From positions 2,497,501 to 2,561,500 of the forward strand of contig NC_010602.1 of NCBI RefSeq assembly GCF_000017685.1: a stretch of 64,000 nt of DNA, written 5' to 3'. The notes under the pieces were generated by a model, which saw only the letters and a program-made list of their open reading frames with translations, made no database searches and was not told the origin of the DNA. This DNA comes from Leptospira biflexa serovar Patoc strain 'Patoc 1 (Paris)'. GTDB lineage: Bacteria > Spirochaetota > Leptospiria > Leptospirales > Leptospiraceae. Positions 8,216 to 16,724 of this stretch are shown here, piece after piece. Made by a program: the position numbers and the translations under genes. Each line of letters opens with the position of its first letter. Position 1 is the first letter of the stretch.

Positions 8216-9148
8216 ATGTCCCAAGTGAAACATTTAATCTCCTGGAAGGATTGGACCGATGGAGAAATCCAAGAACTCCTAGATTTTGCAGTCTATGTAA
8301 AGAAAAATCGAGTGTATTTTTCTGGGCATATGTCTGGCAGATCTCTTGCAATGTTATTTCAAAAAACATCGACAAGAACACGAGTTTCCTTTGAAGCAGG
8401 AATGACAGAGCTCGGTGGACACGCCATATTTTTGGATTGGATGGCATCTAATTTTTTACTTTCAGACATTGACTTTGAAGGAAAATACCTTTCGAGTAAC
8501 GTTGCCATCATTATGGCTCGTCTCAAAAAACATGAAGATTTGCTTGTATTGAAGTCAGGATCTACTGTTCCCGTCATCAATGGTTGCTGTAATTTGTTCC
8601 ATCCATGCCAGTCATTAGCTGACATACTAACAATAGTTATGGACTCTCCCAATGATTGGAAAAAGAAACAAGTATGTTATATTGGTGTTCACAATAATGT
8701 GGCCAACTCGTTGGTGGAAATCACCGCAGCACTAGGTATCCATTTGATTTTAGTAACGCCCATTGCTGCAAAAGAATCCATTGTGGCTGAAGCCATCGAT
8801 AGAGCACAGAAAAAAGGAACTGTCTCTTGGGAAATGGATGTTCATAAAGCTGTTTCGCATGCAGATTATGTTTATACTGATACTTGGGTTGATATGGAAT
8901 TTTTTAACGACCCAAAATACCAAAAAGAAAAAGAAGAAAGAATTCAAATGATGATGCCCTACCAAGTGAATGCCGATCTGATGAAACATTCCAAAGCAAA
9001 AGTCATGCATGATATGCCAATCCACGCCGGTTATGAGATCACAAGAGAAATGGTAGAAAGCGATCGTTCGATCATTTTTACTCAGGCTGAAAATCGCCTA
9101 GATGCACAAAAAGCGGTGATCTTAAAACTTTTAGAAAATCACCAATAG
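8216..9148 (+). CDS. argF: Ornithine carbamoyltransferase-like protein with altered substrate motifs
   Basis: This is a member of the aspartate/ornithine carbamoyltransferase superfamily, which transfers carbamoyl from carbamoyl phosphate to an amine. The carbamoyl-phosphate site is intact: STRTR (residues 52-56) and HPCQ (129-132), with VPVING before it. The two motifs that define ornithine enzymes are changed. The HCLP motif reads HDMP, and the SMG ornithine loop after DTWV reads DME. Length (310) is normal. It may still be the anabolic ArgF of this lineage, as no other candidate is in view, but a different acceptor is possible. The ATG has only a weak ribosome binding site (AGAAG). Confidence 0.75.
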   Translation: MSQVKHLISWKDWTDGEIQELLDFAVYVKKNRVYFSGHMSGRSLAMLFQKTSTRTRVSFEAGMTELGGHAIFLDWMASNFLLSDIDFEGKYLSSNVAIIMARLKKHEDLLVLKSGSTVPVINGCCNLFHPCQSLADILTIVMDSPNDWKKKQVCYIGVHNNVANSLVEITAALGIHLILVTPIAAKESIVAEAIDRAQKKGTVSWEMDVHKAVSHADYVYTDTWVDMEFFNDPKYQKEKEERIQMMMPYQVNADLMKHSKAKVMHDMPIHAGYEITREMVESDRSIIFTQAENRLDAQKAVILKLLENHQ

Positions 9149-9264
9149 ACGAACATCAGGGAAATCTCAAAAAAATTCCTCGTAGAGAAAATGAAGGAGC
9201 CATTAACTCATTTTCTGCCACAGTCAATTTACACCTTAAGCATAATTACAGTTCTGGCAAAACT

Positions 9265-9729
9265 TCAGCGATTCGATTCTGAATCTTCAGGGTATTTTTC
9301 CCATGGCGGTTCCTTTCGATTGACCATCCATCCGCTAAACCCATCTAAAAAGTAGAGAAAGTCGATTTTATCATCATGATCAAAATCAAAACCTTGCAGG
9401 GCTTCATCGTAACATAAGAACCAAATCGAACGTTCTTTTTCTGAAATAGGAAATGCGAAGTGACGCATCCGCATTCTTGCTGGGCCCCATTTTTCAATGT
9501 ATCGATTGGGACCACCTAATACCTGTATCATAAAGTCTGCTTGTTTTTCCTTTGCTAACTCAAAGTCCCCTTGGAACATCCAACGAATTTCGGAGACTTG
9601 GATCAGGTCATAAAAATCAGAGACCAATTTTCGAATGTTCGCTTCACCCCATTTCTGGTAGAGAAGTTTGATATTCGGATTTGAGGCGGGAGGACCGCCA
9701 GGTGGAGTGTAAATTTCGTTTGGTTCCAA
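9265..9729 (-). CDS. Truncated hemoglobin, group II
   Basis: This is a 154-residue globin of the 2-on-2 type, binding heme and O2/NO in the cytoplasm. Family features are YTPPGGPP at the N-terminus, LGGPNRYIEKWG, and RMRH with the proximal histidine at residue 90. Trp103 lies in the G-helix (SIWFLCYDEA), the group II hallmark. The start is a TTG with GGAAC about eight bases upstream. It likely protects against nitrosative or oxidative stress, in keeping with group II relatives. The C-terminal acidic/aromatic tail (about 115-154) is longer than usual. Confidence 0.9.
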   Translation of the reverse strand: MEPNEIYTPPGGPPASNPNIKLLYQKWGEANIRKLVSDFYDLIQVSEIRWMFQGDFELAKEKQADFMIQVLGGPNRYIEKWGPARMRMRHFAFPISEKERSIWFLCYDEALQGFDFDHDDKIDFLYFLDGFSGWMVNRKEPPWEKYPEDSESNR

Positions 9730-9743
9730 ATCACGTTCCAGGA

Positions 9744-9838
9744 TTGCGAAAGGGACAGGAAGGGGAAGTCGATTTTTCGACCGGAGCCGGAGGCGGAGCC
9801 CGGACTGGCCCGGCCCTTGTTTGCAAGGGTTCGCCCAT
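9744..9838. repeat. GC-rich hairpin-forming block, candidate interspersed repeat
   Basis: This block is far richer in G and C than its surroundings. It holds the hairpin GTCGA-TTTT-TCGAC (about 9768-9781), a purine-rich GGAGCCGGAGGCGGAGCCC segment and a second hairpin CCCTTG-TTTG-CAAGGG (about 9814-9829). It sits between the divergent globin and CitE-like genes. No coding signal fits it. Copy number elsewhere cannot be judged from one window. Confidence 0.4.
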
Positions 9839-9990
9839 AGAATTTTACAACGAGTGAATTTTGAAAGACCAGGTAAAATGGCTTACGATGGGATTCTCGG
9901 AGTCGATCCACTTCGGTTTTTGCCATTAAATCCTGGACGACAGGCAAAATTCACAAAACTTGGTAAAAAAATCCGAAAAAGGTATACTAA

Positions 9991-10983
9991 ATGGCACTGA
10001 CTCACCCGCAATCAGCTCTCTTTGCAGGAGAAAAACCTTTCCCTATCATTCCTGCTTGTGAACACTTCGCTGGATCTGAAAAACTCATCACAAAAGCTCT
10101 CGAGTTACAAAACAAACTTGGTGGTCTTTTTGATATTACGATGGACTGTGAAGACGGTGCCCAAACAGGGAAAGAAAAAGAACACGCAGAAATGATTGTT
10201 CGTATTCAAAACTCAGAACTCAACAAACACAAAATGAGTGGAGTTCGGATTCATGATTATACCAACGAACATTGGAGAGGTGATATTGATATCATCGTTC
10301 CAGGTGCAGGGAATGTAATTGCTTACATCACGATTCCAAAACCAACAAAAGCAAGCCAAGTCAAAGAACAAATCACTTACATCCAAGAAACTTGCAAAAA
10401 AGCAGGAATCAAAAGAGAAATTCCAATTCACGTTTTGATAGAAACACACGGTGCATTGAATGATGTGTTTGAAATCGCAAGCCTCCCATGGTTACAAGTT
10501 TTGGATTTCGGACTCATGGACTTTATCTCAGGTCACCACGGCGCCATTCCTGCTTCTTGCATGAAGTCCCCTGGTCAGTTTGATCACGAACTCCTCAGAC
10601 GGGCAAAATCAAACATGGTAGCTGCCGCATTGATGAACGGCGTGATCCCTGCACACAACGTAACATTGGATCTAAAAAACACATACCAAACTTACCAAGA
10701 TGCAAAACGTGCACATGATGAATTCGGTTTCTTACGTATGTGGTCTATTTATCCAGCACAAATCCAATCCATTTTGGATGCAATGGCACCTAACTTTGCA
10801 GAAACTCAAACTGCTTGTGATATTTTAATCAAAGCTCAAGATGCAGATTGGGGTCCAATCCAACATGACGGTGACCTTCATGACCGTGCCACTTACAGAT
10901 ACTTCTGGGAATTAGTCCAAAGAGCAAAACTTACAGGTCAAAAACTTCCTGAAGAAGTAGAGAAACGATTTTTTTCAAAATAA
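9991..10983 (+). CDS. CitE-like / HpcH-HpaI family CoA-ester lyase
   Basis: This is a 330-residue TIM-barrel enzyme of the CitE/malyl-CoA lyase superfamily, which cleaves or forms C-C bonds of CoA esters such as malyl-CoA or citramalyl-CoA with Mg2+. The metal- and substrate-binding segments are TMDCEDGAQ (acidic, near residue 52), VLIETHGAL with the conserved Glu (near 153) and LDFGLMDFI. The C-terminal part WSIYPAQIQSIL is characteristic (usually KxxIHPxQ). The first residues (PACEHFAGSEK) are a subgroup variation. A strong intrinsic terminator follows the stop. The exact substrate is unknown. Confidence 0.8.
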   Translation: MALTHPQSALFAGEKPFPIIPACEHFAGSEKLITKALELQNKLGGLFDITMDCEDGAQTGKEKEHAEMIVRIQNSELNKHKMSGVRIHDYTNEHWRGDIDIIVPGAGNVIAYITIPKPTKASQVKEQITYIQETCKKAGIKREIPIHVLIETHGALNDVFEIASLPWLQVLDFGLMDFISGHHGAIPASCMKSPGQFDHELLRRAKSNMVAAALMNGVIPAHNVTLDLKNTYQTYQDAKRAHDEFGFLRMWSIYPAQIQSILDAMAPNFAETQTACDILIKAQDADWGPIQHDGDLHDRATYRYFWELVQRAKLTGQKLPEEVEKRFFSK

Positions 10984-11015
10984 GATTTTAAAAATCAATT
11001 CTTTCGTATGAATCT

Positions 11016-11042
11016 AAGGCCCACTCATGTGGGCCTTTTTTT
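11016..11042 (+). terminator. Intrinsic terminator after the CitE-like gene
   Basis: A perfect 9-base stem AAGGCCCAC / GTGGGCCTT with a TCAT loop is followed by a T-run. It starts 33 bases after the stop codon of the upstream plus-strand gene and its tail overlaps the stop of the convergent chemotaxis receptor gene. Confidence 0.92.
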
Positions 11043-13113
11043 ATTTTAATTTGAATTTCTCTACCTGAGTCGATAGATACGAGGCTTGCGAAGCAATTTC
11101 AGCGGAAACAATTGTAAGTTGGTCAGACCCTGATGCGACATCTTGTGTTCCATTCGAAATACTAATGATTGTTTTTGAAATTTCTTCTGTGGCCCGCTTT
11201 TGTTCAAAGACTGCTTCTTCAATTTGAAGATTTAGATTCGTGAGGAGATTCGAATTTTGAGCAATATCTTTTGCATTGTTTTCTTGCAATAAGACTGAGT
11301 TTAACACTCGTTTTGCTGAAGTTTCAAATTCTTTCACACGATTGTTCAAAAGGTTTAAAACTTGTGCGGCTTCCGTCACTTTCCTGTTTCCATTTTCGAC
11401 AGCTGAATTTGTTGATATTACCAGATCACCAATTTCTTTTACTGAAGTTCCTGTTTGTAAGGCGAGTTTTCCAATTTCTTCTGCCACCACTGCAAATCCT
11501 CTTCCAGCATCCCCTGCTCTGGCAGCTTCTATGGCCGCATTTAAGGCGAGTAAATTGGTTTTTTCAGAAATCTCTGTGATGATGTCTAATACTTCGCTGA
11601 TTCGTTCCGCTTTTTCACCAATGTCTTCCATTGCTTTTGTGGAATCGTTCATCGCCGTTTCACCGACAACAGCGTGTTCTCTCGATTCCGATGCAAACTT
11701 GGCAAGGTATTCCATTTCTTTATTGATGTTTTGCACTTCTTCACGAAGGGTTAAAACAGATTGGTCAATTTCTTTCATTTTAAGAACAGCTTCTTCCATT
11801 GATTTCCCAACATTGTCTGCGGAAGCCGATAATTCTTCCACTGCAGCCGATGATTCTTCTGCAGCACTTGCTTGCGTTTGGGATATGTCGGATAAATTTT
11901 GAGAAGTGGAAGCCATTTGTTGGGATTGGTTTCCCAATTTTTCAACAGTATGTTTGATATCACCAATGATAGACACTAAACTGTTTCTCATTTGATTCAT
12001 TGAGTCTAACAAACTTCCAATTTCATCTTGGTTGATTTCTTCAGGACTTGTTGCTAAATTTCCACTCGCAATTTGTGATGAAAAAGTGATGGCTTGGGTC
12101 AAACGAGTACTGATGAGATTTTTAAATACAAAATTCAAAAAGAATAAAACCACAAAAAGAATTAAAAGTGAGATCGTAATCGAACTGATGACAACTTTTG
12201 TGACTTGTTCGGTAAGAATTGAATCGGGGATACTCACTTGTAAGGCCCAAAATTGTGGATCCTTTCCAATATGAAATGGAGTGAAATAATCGGTATATCC
12301 ATCATGATGAATGGTAAACATTTCTCCTAATTTCAACTTTTCTAAATATATTTTCAGGTGTTCTGGGTTCTGGATTTTTTTTCCAAGTTTGTCCTTATCT
12401 TGGCCATACATCACATAAGTTCCGTTATCTGAAATAAAGGAAATGTACCCTTGCCCACGAAACGGTCGGTTGTCTCCGATTTTTTCTTGCAGAGTTCCGA
12501 TATCTAAGTCAATCCCCGCTGCTCCGAGAAATTTGCCTTTGGGATAAATCGGAACAACAAGAGAAATCATTTGGATTTTTTTACCGCCAGCAATGTATTC
12601 ATACGGACCAAATACCTTTGCTTTGTTTGTTTTTTTCACTTGGAGGTAAAAATCGCCTGCTCCATTCGGATTATCATAATCAGCTAAAGGCTCAAAATTA
12701 ATTTTTCCATCAGGTGTGTGGTGCAGGTAAGGAACAAACCTTCCCGATTTATCGTGGCCTGGTTTCCCAACAAAAGCAGCATCTCGTCCTTCATAGGCAT
12801 TCGGTTCATAACAGAGCCATATTCCAAAGATATTATCATTTCTTTCTAAAATTTCGCGGAGGCTACTCACCATTGCATCACGAGGTGGAGATGCATAAAA
12901 GAGTGCAAATCGATACCCACGAATGACTCCCATCATCGCATTCAAATGTTCCTGGATTTGGAAGGACCATTTTTGTGAGGTAATATTTGCGTTTTCTTGG
13001 ATTTCCGATTTCAGGTCGGTGATCGTTCTATAGATTTGAAACGAGGTTAAAATCGTAAATCCAACAAACAAAATTCCAGCGATAAAAAGAGAAACCCTCT
13101 GACGAATGCTCAT
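11041..13113 (-). CDS. Methyl-accepting chemotaxis protein with Cache sensor
   Basis: This is a transmembrane receptor that controls CheA. Helix 1 (about 8-28) is followed by a large periplasmic double-Cache domain (about 40-290), with the [16 protein letters not shown] strand pair of dCache receptors. Helix 2 spans about 302-325, followed by HAMP (about 328-380) and a long coiled-coil signalling domain. The tip is intact ([19 protein letters not shown], then [15 protein letters not shown]). Length is 690. No CheR-tethering pentapeptide is visible at the C-terminus (ends EKFKLK). It is transcribed alone; no che genes are nearby. The ligand is unknown; dCache receptors often bind amino acids. 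Confidence 0.94.
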   Translation of the reverse strand: MSIRQRVSLFIAGILFVGFTILTSFQIYRTITDLKSEIQENANITSQKWSFQIQEHLNAMMGVIRGYRFALFYASPPRDAMVSSLREILERNDNIFGIWLCYEPNAYEGRDAAFVGKPGHDKSGRFVPYLHHTPDGKINFEPLADYDNPNGAGDFYLQVKKTNKAKVFGPYEYIAGGKKIQMISLVVPIYPKGKFLGAAGIDLDIGTLQEKIGDNRPFRGQGYISFISDNGTYVMYGQDKDKLGKKIQNPEHLKIYLEKLKLGEMFTIHHDGYTDYFTPFHIGKDPQFWALQVSIPDSILTEQVTKVVISSITISLLILFVVLFFLNFVFKNLISTRLTQAITFSSQIASGNLATSPEEINQDEIGSLLDSMNQMRNSLVSIIGDIKHTVEKLGNQSQQMASTSQNLSDISQTQASAAEESSAAVEELSASADNVGKSMEEAVLKMKEIDQSVLTLREEVQNINKEMEYLAKFASESREHAVVGETAMNDSTKAMEDIGEKAERISEVLDIITEISEKTNLLALNAAIEAARAGDAGRGFAVVAEEIGKLALQTGTSVKEIGDLVISTNSAVENGNRKVTEAAQVLNLLNNRVKEFETSAKRVLNSVLLQENNAKDIAQNSNLLTNLNLQIEEAVFEQKRATEEISKTIISISNGTQDVASGSDQLTIVSAEIASQASYLSTQVEKFKLK

Positions 13114-13228
13114 AGGGGTCGATCTTAGACCTTTTAAAATATTTGTAAATTGTTTCGCGATTGGATCTGGTAATTTTCTTCTCCAGAAATCAGTGGTTTA
13201 TACTAAATTTTGGAGAAGATACATAATG

Positions 13229-13264
13229 CCCAATCCTTGCGTAAAAGGATCGGGGTTTCTTTTT
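13229..13264 (+). terminator. Terminator-like hairpin on the non-coding strand
   Basis: CCCAATCCTT (13229-13238) pairs with AAGGATCGGG (13245-13254) with one mismatch, and TTTCTTTTT follows on the plus strand. Both neighbouring genes run on the minus strand, so as a terminator it would act on antisense transcription. On the minus strand it is just a hairpin downstream of the FecR gene without a T-tail. Confidence 0.4.
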
Positions 13265-13270
13265 CTATGA

Positions 13271-14410
13271 TTACTTTTTTGTTTTCGTTTGCACCTTGAA
13301 ATTTCTGTATTCTACATATTCGATTTCATCTACTTTCAATTGCATCACACCCTTTGTCGAATGGACAATGAATATATCACCTAATTGTGCAACGACTGCT
13401 CCTGATAAAATCTCGCCATTCGACTTATGAATGGTTTCTAAAACACTATAATGTTTTTGGATTTCTTCTTCATTGTCCAAACCCATTTTTTCAGCGTCCG
13501 AAGCTATGTTGGAAAGAGCGGTGTTACGTTTGCTTTCATGTTCTTTTTCAATGTTTTCGACGATCTCTTGCGTAACCTCGCTACTAGCACCATTGTTCTC
13601 AACTTGTTTTTGAACCAATTCAGGATTGACGGCGACAAGTGTTTCCGCTTCTGCTTTTTCTTGTGGTGTGATCGGACTTTCTGCTTTTGAAATTCCTGTC
13701 GAAATATCCGAAAATCCAGCTAATTCATCTTTGGTGAGACTTGATGCTGTCATTTTTGCATTGATGAGGTATACCAATTCATTTAGACTCGGGTTCACTT
13801 CTAAGGATTCGCCAGGCTCTAATACCACTTCATTTTCTTCTAATGTTTTGACCAATTGATCATAGTGGTCTTGGGATAGACCATCGTTTAATTCAATGAG
13901 TTTGGGACCGGTTTTGAATGCTACGGCAACCGCTCCTTCATAAACCTTTACTTTAGGAACAGATCCCTTTTCGAGTTCAAAGGAAAACACGGTTCCTCTA
14001 ACACCCGCTACCATTGTGGGAGAAGAGATCGAGAGAGTTTCGTTCGCCTTGAGTTTGACGGATTTGACCAAAAGATTTCCAGCCCAAATATAGATGTCTG
14101 TGTTAGGTTTTGACGAGCCGGCAAAATCACGAAACAACACATCGGAATTTTCTTTGATGCGGATGATTTCCCCACGGTATGTCTGTAAGTCGACCTTTCC
14201 CAGTTTTGATAAAATTCGATCCCCTGGTTTGACTAAATCACCTAAACTGGCAAACCTTTCCTTACCTTCATTGAGAATTGTCACTTGTCCTTGTAAAAAA
14301 GTAACAACAGCCCCTGAAGTATCTTCTTTGGATTCGTTTTGCCAAAACGCAAATTTTTGGCATTGTGATAGAGTAACCGATACGAGGATTAAGAGTAAGA
14401 TTTTTTTCAT
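13271..14410 (-). CDS. FecR-domain lipoprotein, LipL45-like
   Basis: This is an exported lipoprotein of about 379 residues. From ATG 14410 the N-terminus is a basic start plus hydrophobic core ending in SQC, a spirochete-type lipobox. The FecR domain covers about residues 30-190, with the repeated LGDLVKPGDRILS and VAGVRGTVFSFELEKG segments that mark the family. The C-terminal half is acidic, probably helical, with a final small strand-rich domain (SGAVVAQLGDIFIVHSTKGV). Leptospira carries many such LipL45/Qlp42-type proteins; no sigma factor or TonB receptor is nearby, so classical FecR signalling is unlikely. The TTG at 14443 is rejected because it would bury the signal peptide. Confidence 0.82.
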   Translation of the reverse strand: MKKILLLILVSVTLSQCQKFAFWQNESKEDTSGAVVTFLQGQVTILNEGKERFASLGDLVKPGDRILSKLGKVDLQTYRGEIIRIKENSDVLFRDFAGSSKPNTDIYIWAGNLLVKSVKLKANETLSISSPTMVAGVRGTVFSFELEKGSVPKVKVYEGAVAVAFKTGPKLIELNDGLSQDHYDQLVKTLEENEVVLEPGESLEVNPSLNELVYLINAKMTASSLTKDELAGFSDISTGISKAESPITPQEKAEAETLVAVNPELVQKQVENNGASSEVTQEIVENIEKEHESKRNTALSNIASDAEKMGLDNEEEIQKHYSVLETIHKSNGEILSGAVVAQLGDIFIVHSTKGVMQLKVDEIEYVEYRNFKVQTKTKK

Positions 14411-14484
14411 ATGATTTTCCGAATGTGTTGGTATCCTTTTCAACAGTTCAAAGGAATCACATTCTCAAAAAAGGTAAAACATTT

Positions 14485-15135
14485 TTAAAAAAAATGGCTG
14501 AGTAAGTAGGATTTGCCTAAATTCCAAAGGATATAATACGAAAAGATGACAATTGTTAATGTGAAAGAGAATAAAGTAAGATTATAAATTCGATTTTTTT
14601 GGAGTTGCTTCGGTTGCAAGTCCGGTGTCACAGGGCGAACCAATCCGATGAGTATCAAAATATAACCAATAAAACCCATTGTAGGACCGATGAACAATAG
14701 TTTACCGCCATAACTATAACTTTCTAGATGGATCTCCTGATCGATCGGATTGGTTCTAAGAGAATCCAAACTACGAAACTCCAAATTGCCAAATGAATAC
14801 CCGACAGGTGTTCCAAAGACCCGAAGACTAGATCCATCATTCAAATGGATTTCTAAATCCGAGCCAGAATCACCATAGGAACTTGGTCCGGTTCGAATTT
14901 GGGAAGCACCTTCCGAATTGTATCCGATCCGAAGAATCTCCGATATGAAAAATTCATCATGGGATCCACCGAGAAAACTTTTACGATCCAATTGGCAATG
15001 GTTTTTGGAACAAAGGATGGTCGCGCCGACTCCATTGAGATAAAAGAATAAAATAGGAAGTAACATCAGTAGGACACCTACCAATGGACGCATCCATTGC
15101 CGATTTCCAGATTCAGTTTTTGAGTTTAAATCCAT
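14485..15135 (-). CDS. Hypothetical membrane protein
   Basis: This 216-residue protein is not recognised. It has one N-terminal helix (about 16-40), an extracytoplasmic segment of about 100 residues with two cysteines (CSKNHC) that could form a disulfide, then two C-terminal helices (about 142-165 and 185-210). The outline resembles membrane proteins of the DUF3592 kind but the match is not clear. It lies alone between the FecR lipoprotein and CLC genes, all on the minus strand. Confidence 0.6.
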   Translation of the reverse strand: MDLNSKTESGNRQWMRPLVGVLLMLLPILFFYLNGVGATILCSKNHCQLDRKSFLGGSHDEFFISEILRIGYNSEGASQIRTGPSSYGDSGSDLEIHLNDGSSLRVFGTPVGYSFGNLEFRSLDSLRTNPIDQEIHLESYSYGGKLLFIGPTMGFIGYILILIGLVRPVTPDLQPKQLQKNRIYNLTLFSFTLTIVIFSYYILWNLGKSYLLSHFF

Positions 15136-15192
15136 CAGATCCTCGGGGATACAAATGATACCATTATTTAAAATGAGAATCGAATGAAAAAT

Positions 15193-16455
15193 TTATAAAT
15201 CAGAGATTTTTTTACCGATGTCCTTCGAAGATCCAAACCATTTCTTTTTGGTTATGATTTGAGAAGAATAAATACTAACATGGCCTGACATGATGTAAGC
15301 AATTTGTGTGGCAATGAAGAATACGACACCCGATTGAAACCCAAATAATTCCATCCCCATCACCGCACAAGCCAATGGTGTATTGGTAGCTCCAGAAAAA
15401 ACAGAGATAAATCCAACACTGACAAATAAGGTAAGGTGCACTGGGTCTAAAATCGCAAATAAATTTCCAAGCGAAGCTCCAATAAAAAATAATGGTGTCA
15501 CTTCTCCCCCTTTAAATCCAAAACCGATCGTGATCACTGTCAGTATGAGTTTCCAAAAAAAGGATTCATAGGGCAAAAATCCAGTGAATGCATTTTGAAT
15601 GGTTTTTACACCAAGTCCAAAATAATCGAGATGAACGCCTGATAAAAAGAAAACAACAAGTATGATCCCACCAACAAAGGGCCGAAAAGGAGGATAAACA
15701 ATCCAAGTTTGCGAATACTTTGAAATGGAATGAAGGAGCCAGGTAAAAAGTTTTGCAACAAAGCCCGAGGCGATTGCAAGTAAAAAGAGAACTAAAATTA
15801 ATATACTTTCGAACTCAAAAGTTACATTGGGAAAAACGGAGTGACTCACCTTCCAGTAAAGACATACTTCATGAGAGATCCATGCAATCAAAAGAGATGG
15901 TAAAAATAATTTCCATCGATACGCACCAATTTGAATCACTTCAATGGAAAAAATAGCCGCAGCGATTGGAGTGCCAAATACGGCCGAAAACCCAGCACTC
16001 ATTCCCAATATAATCAATGTTTGTTGTTCTTTTAAACTCAAGCGATAAAACCGAACAATTTGGTGGGCAATGGATCCGCCCATTTGCACTGCCGTCCCTT
16101 CTCTACCAGCAGAACCTCCAAAAAAATGAGTCAGAAGTGTCCCAAAGAGAACCAATGGAGCCATTCTGATGGGAATCACAGAACTTGGTGAATGGATTTC
16201 TTCTAGAAGGAGGTTATTCCCTTTGCTCGCTTTGGAACCAAATTGATGGTACACCCAACCAATGAAAAACCCGACTAATGGCAAAAAGTATAAAACGTAA
16301 GTGTGGCTTTCTCGAAGTTTTGTAACCGAATCAAGAGAGATTAAAAAAAAGGCAGATACACTACCAACCACAATCGCAATACAAATGAGGAACAAAGACC
16401 ATCGAAAGATAAATTGGAATGAGTCGAAGAATTGCCGTTTGCGTTTTTGATTCAT
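15193..16455 (-). CDS. CLC-family anion channel/antiporter, resembles the fluoride-exporting CLC-F branch
   Basis: This is a polytopic membrane protein of 420 residues with the CLC fold. The gating-glutamate loop is present as GGSAGREGTAVQMGG, and the third anion-site segment is GFKGGEVTPLFFIGASLG. The position of the GSGIP selectivity motif of chloride-type CLCs instead reads KGNNLLLEEIH. The short length, GNN motif and GREGT loop are what I recall of the CLC-F (EriC-F) fluoride/proton antiporters, so fluoride export is a reasonable inference. I found no fluoride riboswitch upstream. The ATG has a good GGAAAG site. Chloride/proton exchange is the alternative. Confidence 0.82.
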   Translation of the reverse strand: MNQKRKRQFFDSFQFIFRWSLFLICIAIVVGSVSAFFLISLDSVTKLRESHTYVLYFLPLVGFFIGWVYHQFGSKASKGNNLLLEEIHSPSSVIPIRMAPLVLFGTLLTHFFGGSAGREGTAVQMGGSIAHQIVRFYRLSLKEQQTLIILGMSAGFSAVFGTPIAAAIFSIEVIQIGAYRWKLFLPSLLIAWISHEVCLYWKVSHSVFPNVTFEFESILILVLFLLAIASGFVAKLFTWLLHSISKYSQTWIVYPPFRPFVGGIILVVFFLSGVHLDYFGLGVKTIQNAFTGFLPYESFFWKLILTVITIGFGFKGGEVTPLFFIGASLGNLFAILDPVHLTLFVSVGFISVFSGATNTPLACAVMGMELFGFQSGVVFFIATQIAYIMSGHVSIYSSQIITKKKWFGSSKDIGKKISDL

Positions 16456-16540
16456 TACTTTCCACTTTCTAAAATGGATTCCAACAAAGATTGAAAATAC
16501 TAGGTTCTACTGTGGGTATATTCTCAAAAAGTGAAAAAAT

Positions 16541-16717
16541 TCAGTGGGTGTATTTTTTCACTGCGTGTAAAATGATCGCGAAGGAAGGATCGGAATGTTC
16601 CATTCTGAATCGTTTTACACTCAGTGTCAATCGCTGTGTATCCAAAAAAGAGAGTTGCCTGTAGCGCGGATCGGCCAACTGAATCTCCAGAGTCAAATTC
16701 CTTCCCACGCTGTACAA
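16541..16717 (-). CDS. Possible small protein (about 55-58 residues)
   Basis: A short frame runs from just after the PlsC-like gene to a TGA at 16541. Its translation looks protein-like, with mixed charged and hydrophobic residues (EIQLADPRYRQLSFLD, then SVKRFRMEHSDPSFAIIL). Candidate starts are TTG 16717 and GTG 16708; neither has a clear ribosome binding site, but 16717 is only eight bases past the upstream stop, so coupling is possible. Codons are more GC-rich than the neighbours. An imperfect inverted repeat (16565-16576 with 16609-16620) lies inside it. It could be a gene, a remnant or chance. Confidence 0.35.
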   Translation of the reverse strand: MYSVGRNLTLEIQLADPRYRQLSFLDTQRLTLSVKRFRMEHSDPSFAIILHAVKKYTH

Positions 16718-16724
16718 ATCATTT

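Noticed and set aside
8100..8447. Minus-strand ORF across the start of the carbamoyltransferase gene
   Set aside because: It is antisense to conserved coding sequence and lacks a recognisable protein pattern.
9603..9947. Minus-strand ORF of 114 codons overlapping the globin gene in another frame
   Set aside because: It is an alternate frame of the hemoglobin gene extended through the GC-rich block; no family features.
11276..11902. Long plus-strand ORF (208 codons) inside the chemotaxis receptor gene
   Set aside because: It is the antisense shadow of the conserved signalling domain, whose codon pattern leaves the opposite frame open.
16456..16540. Fluoride riboswitch upstream of the CLC gene
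   Set aside because: I looked for the conserved GGNGAUGG-type core and the pseudoknot partner and did not find them; only an imperfect inverted repeat lies further upstream.
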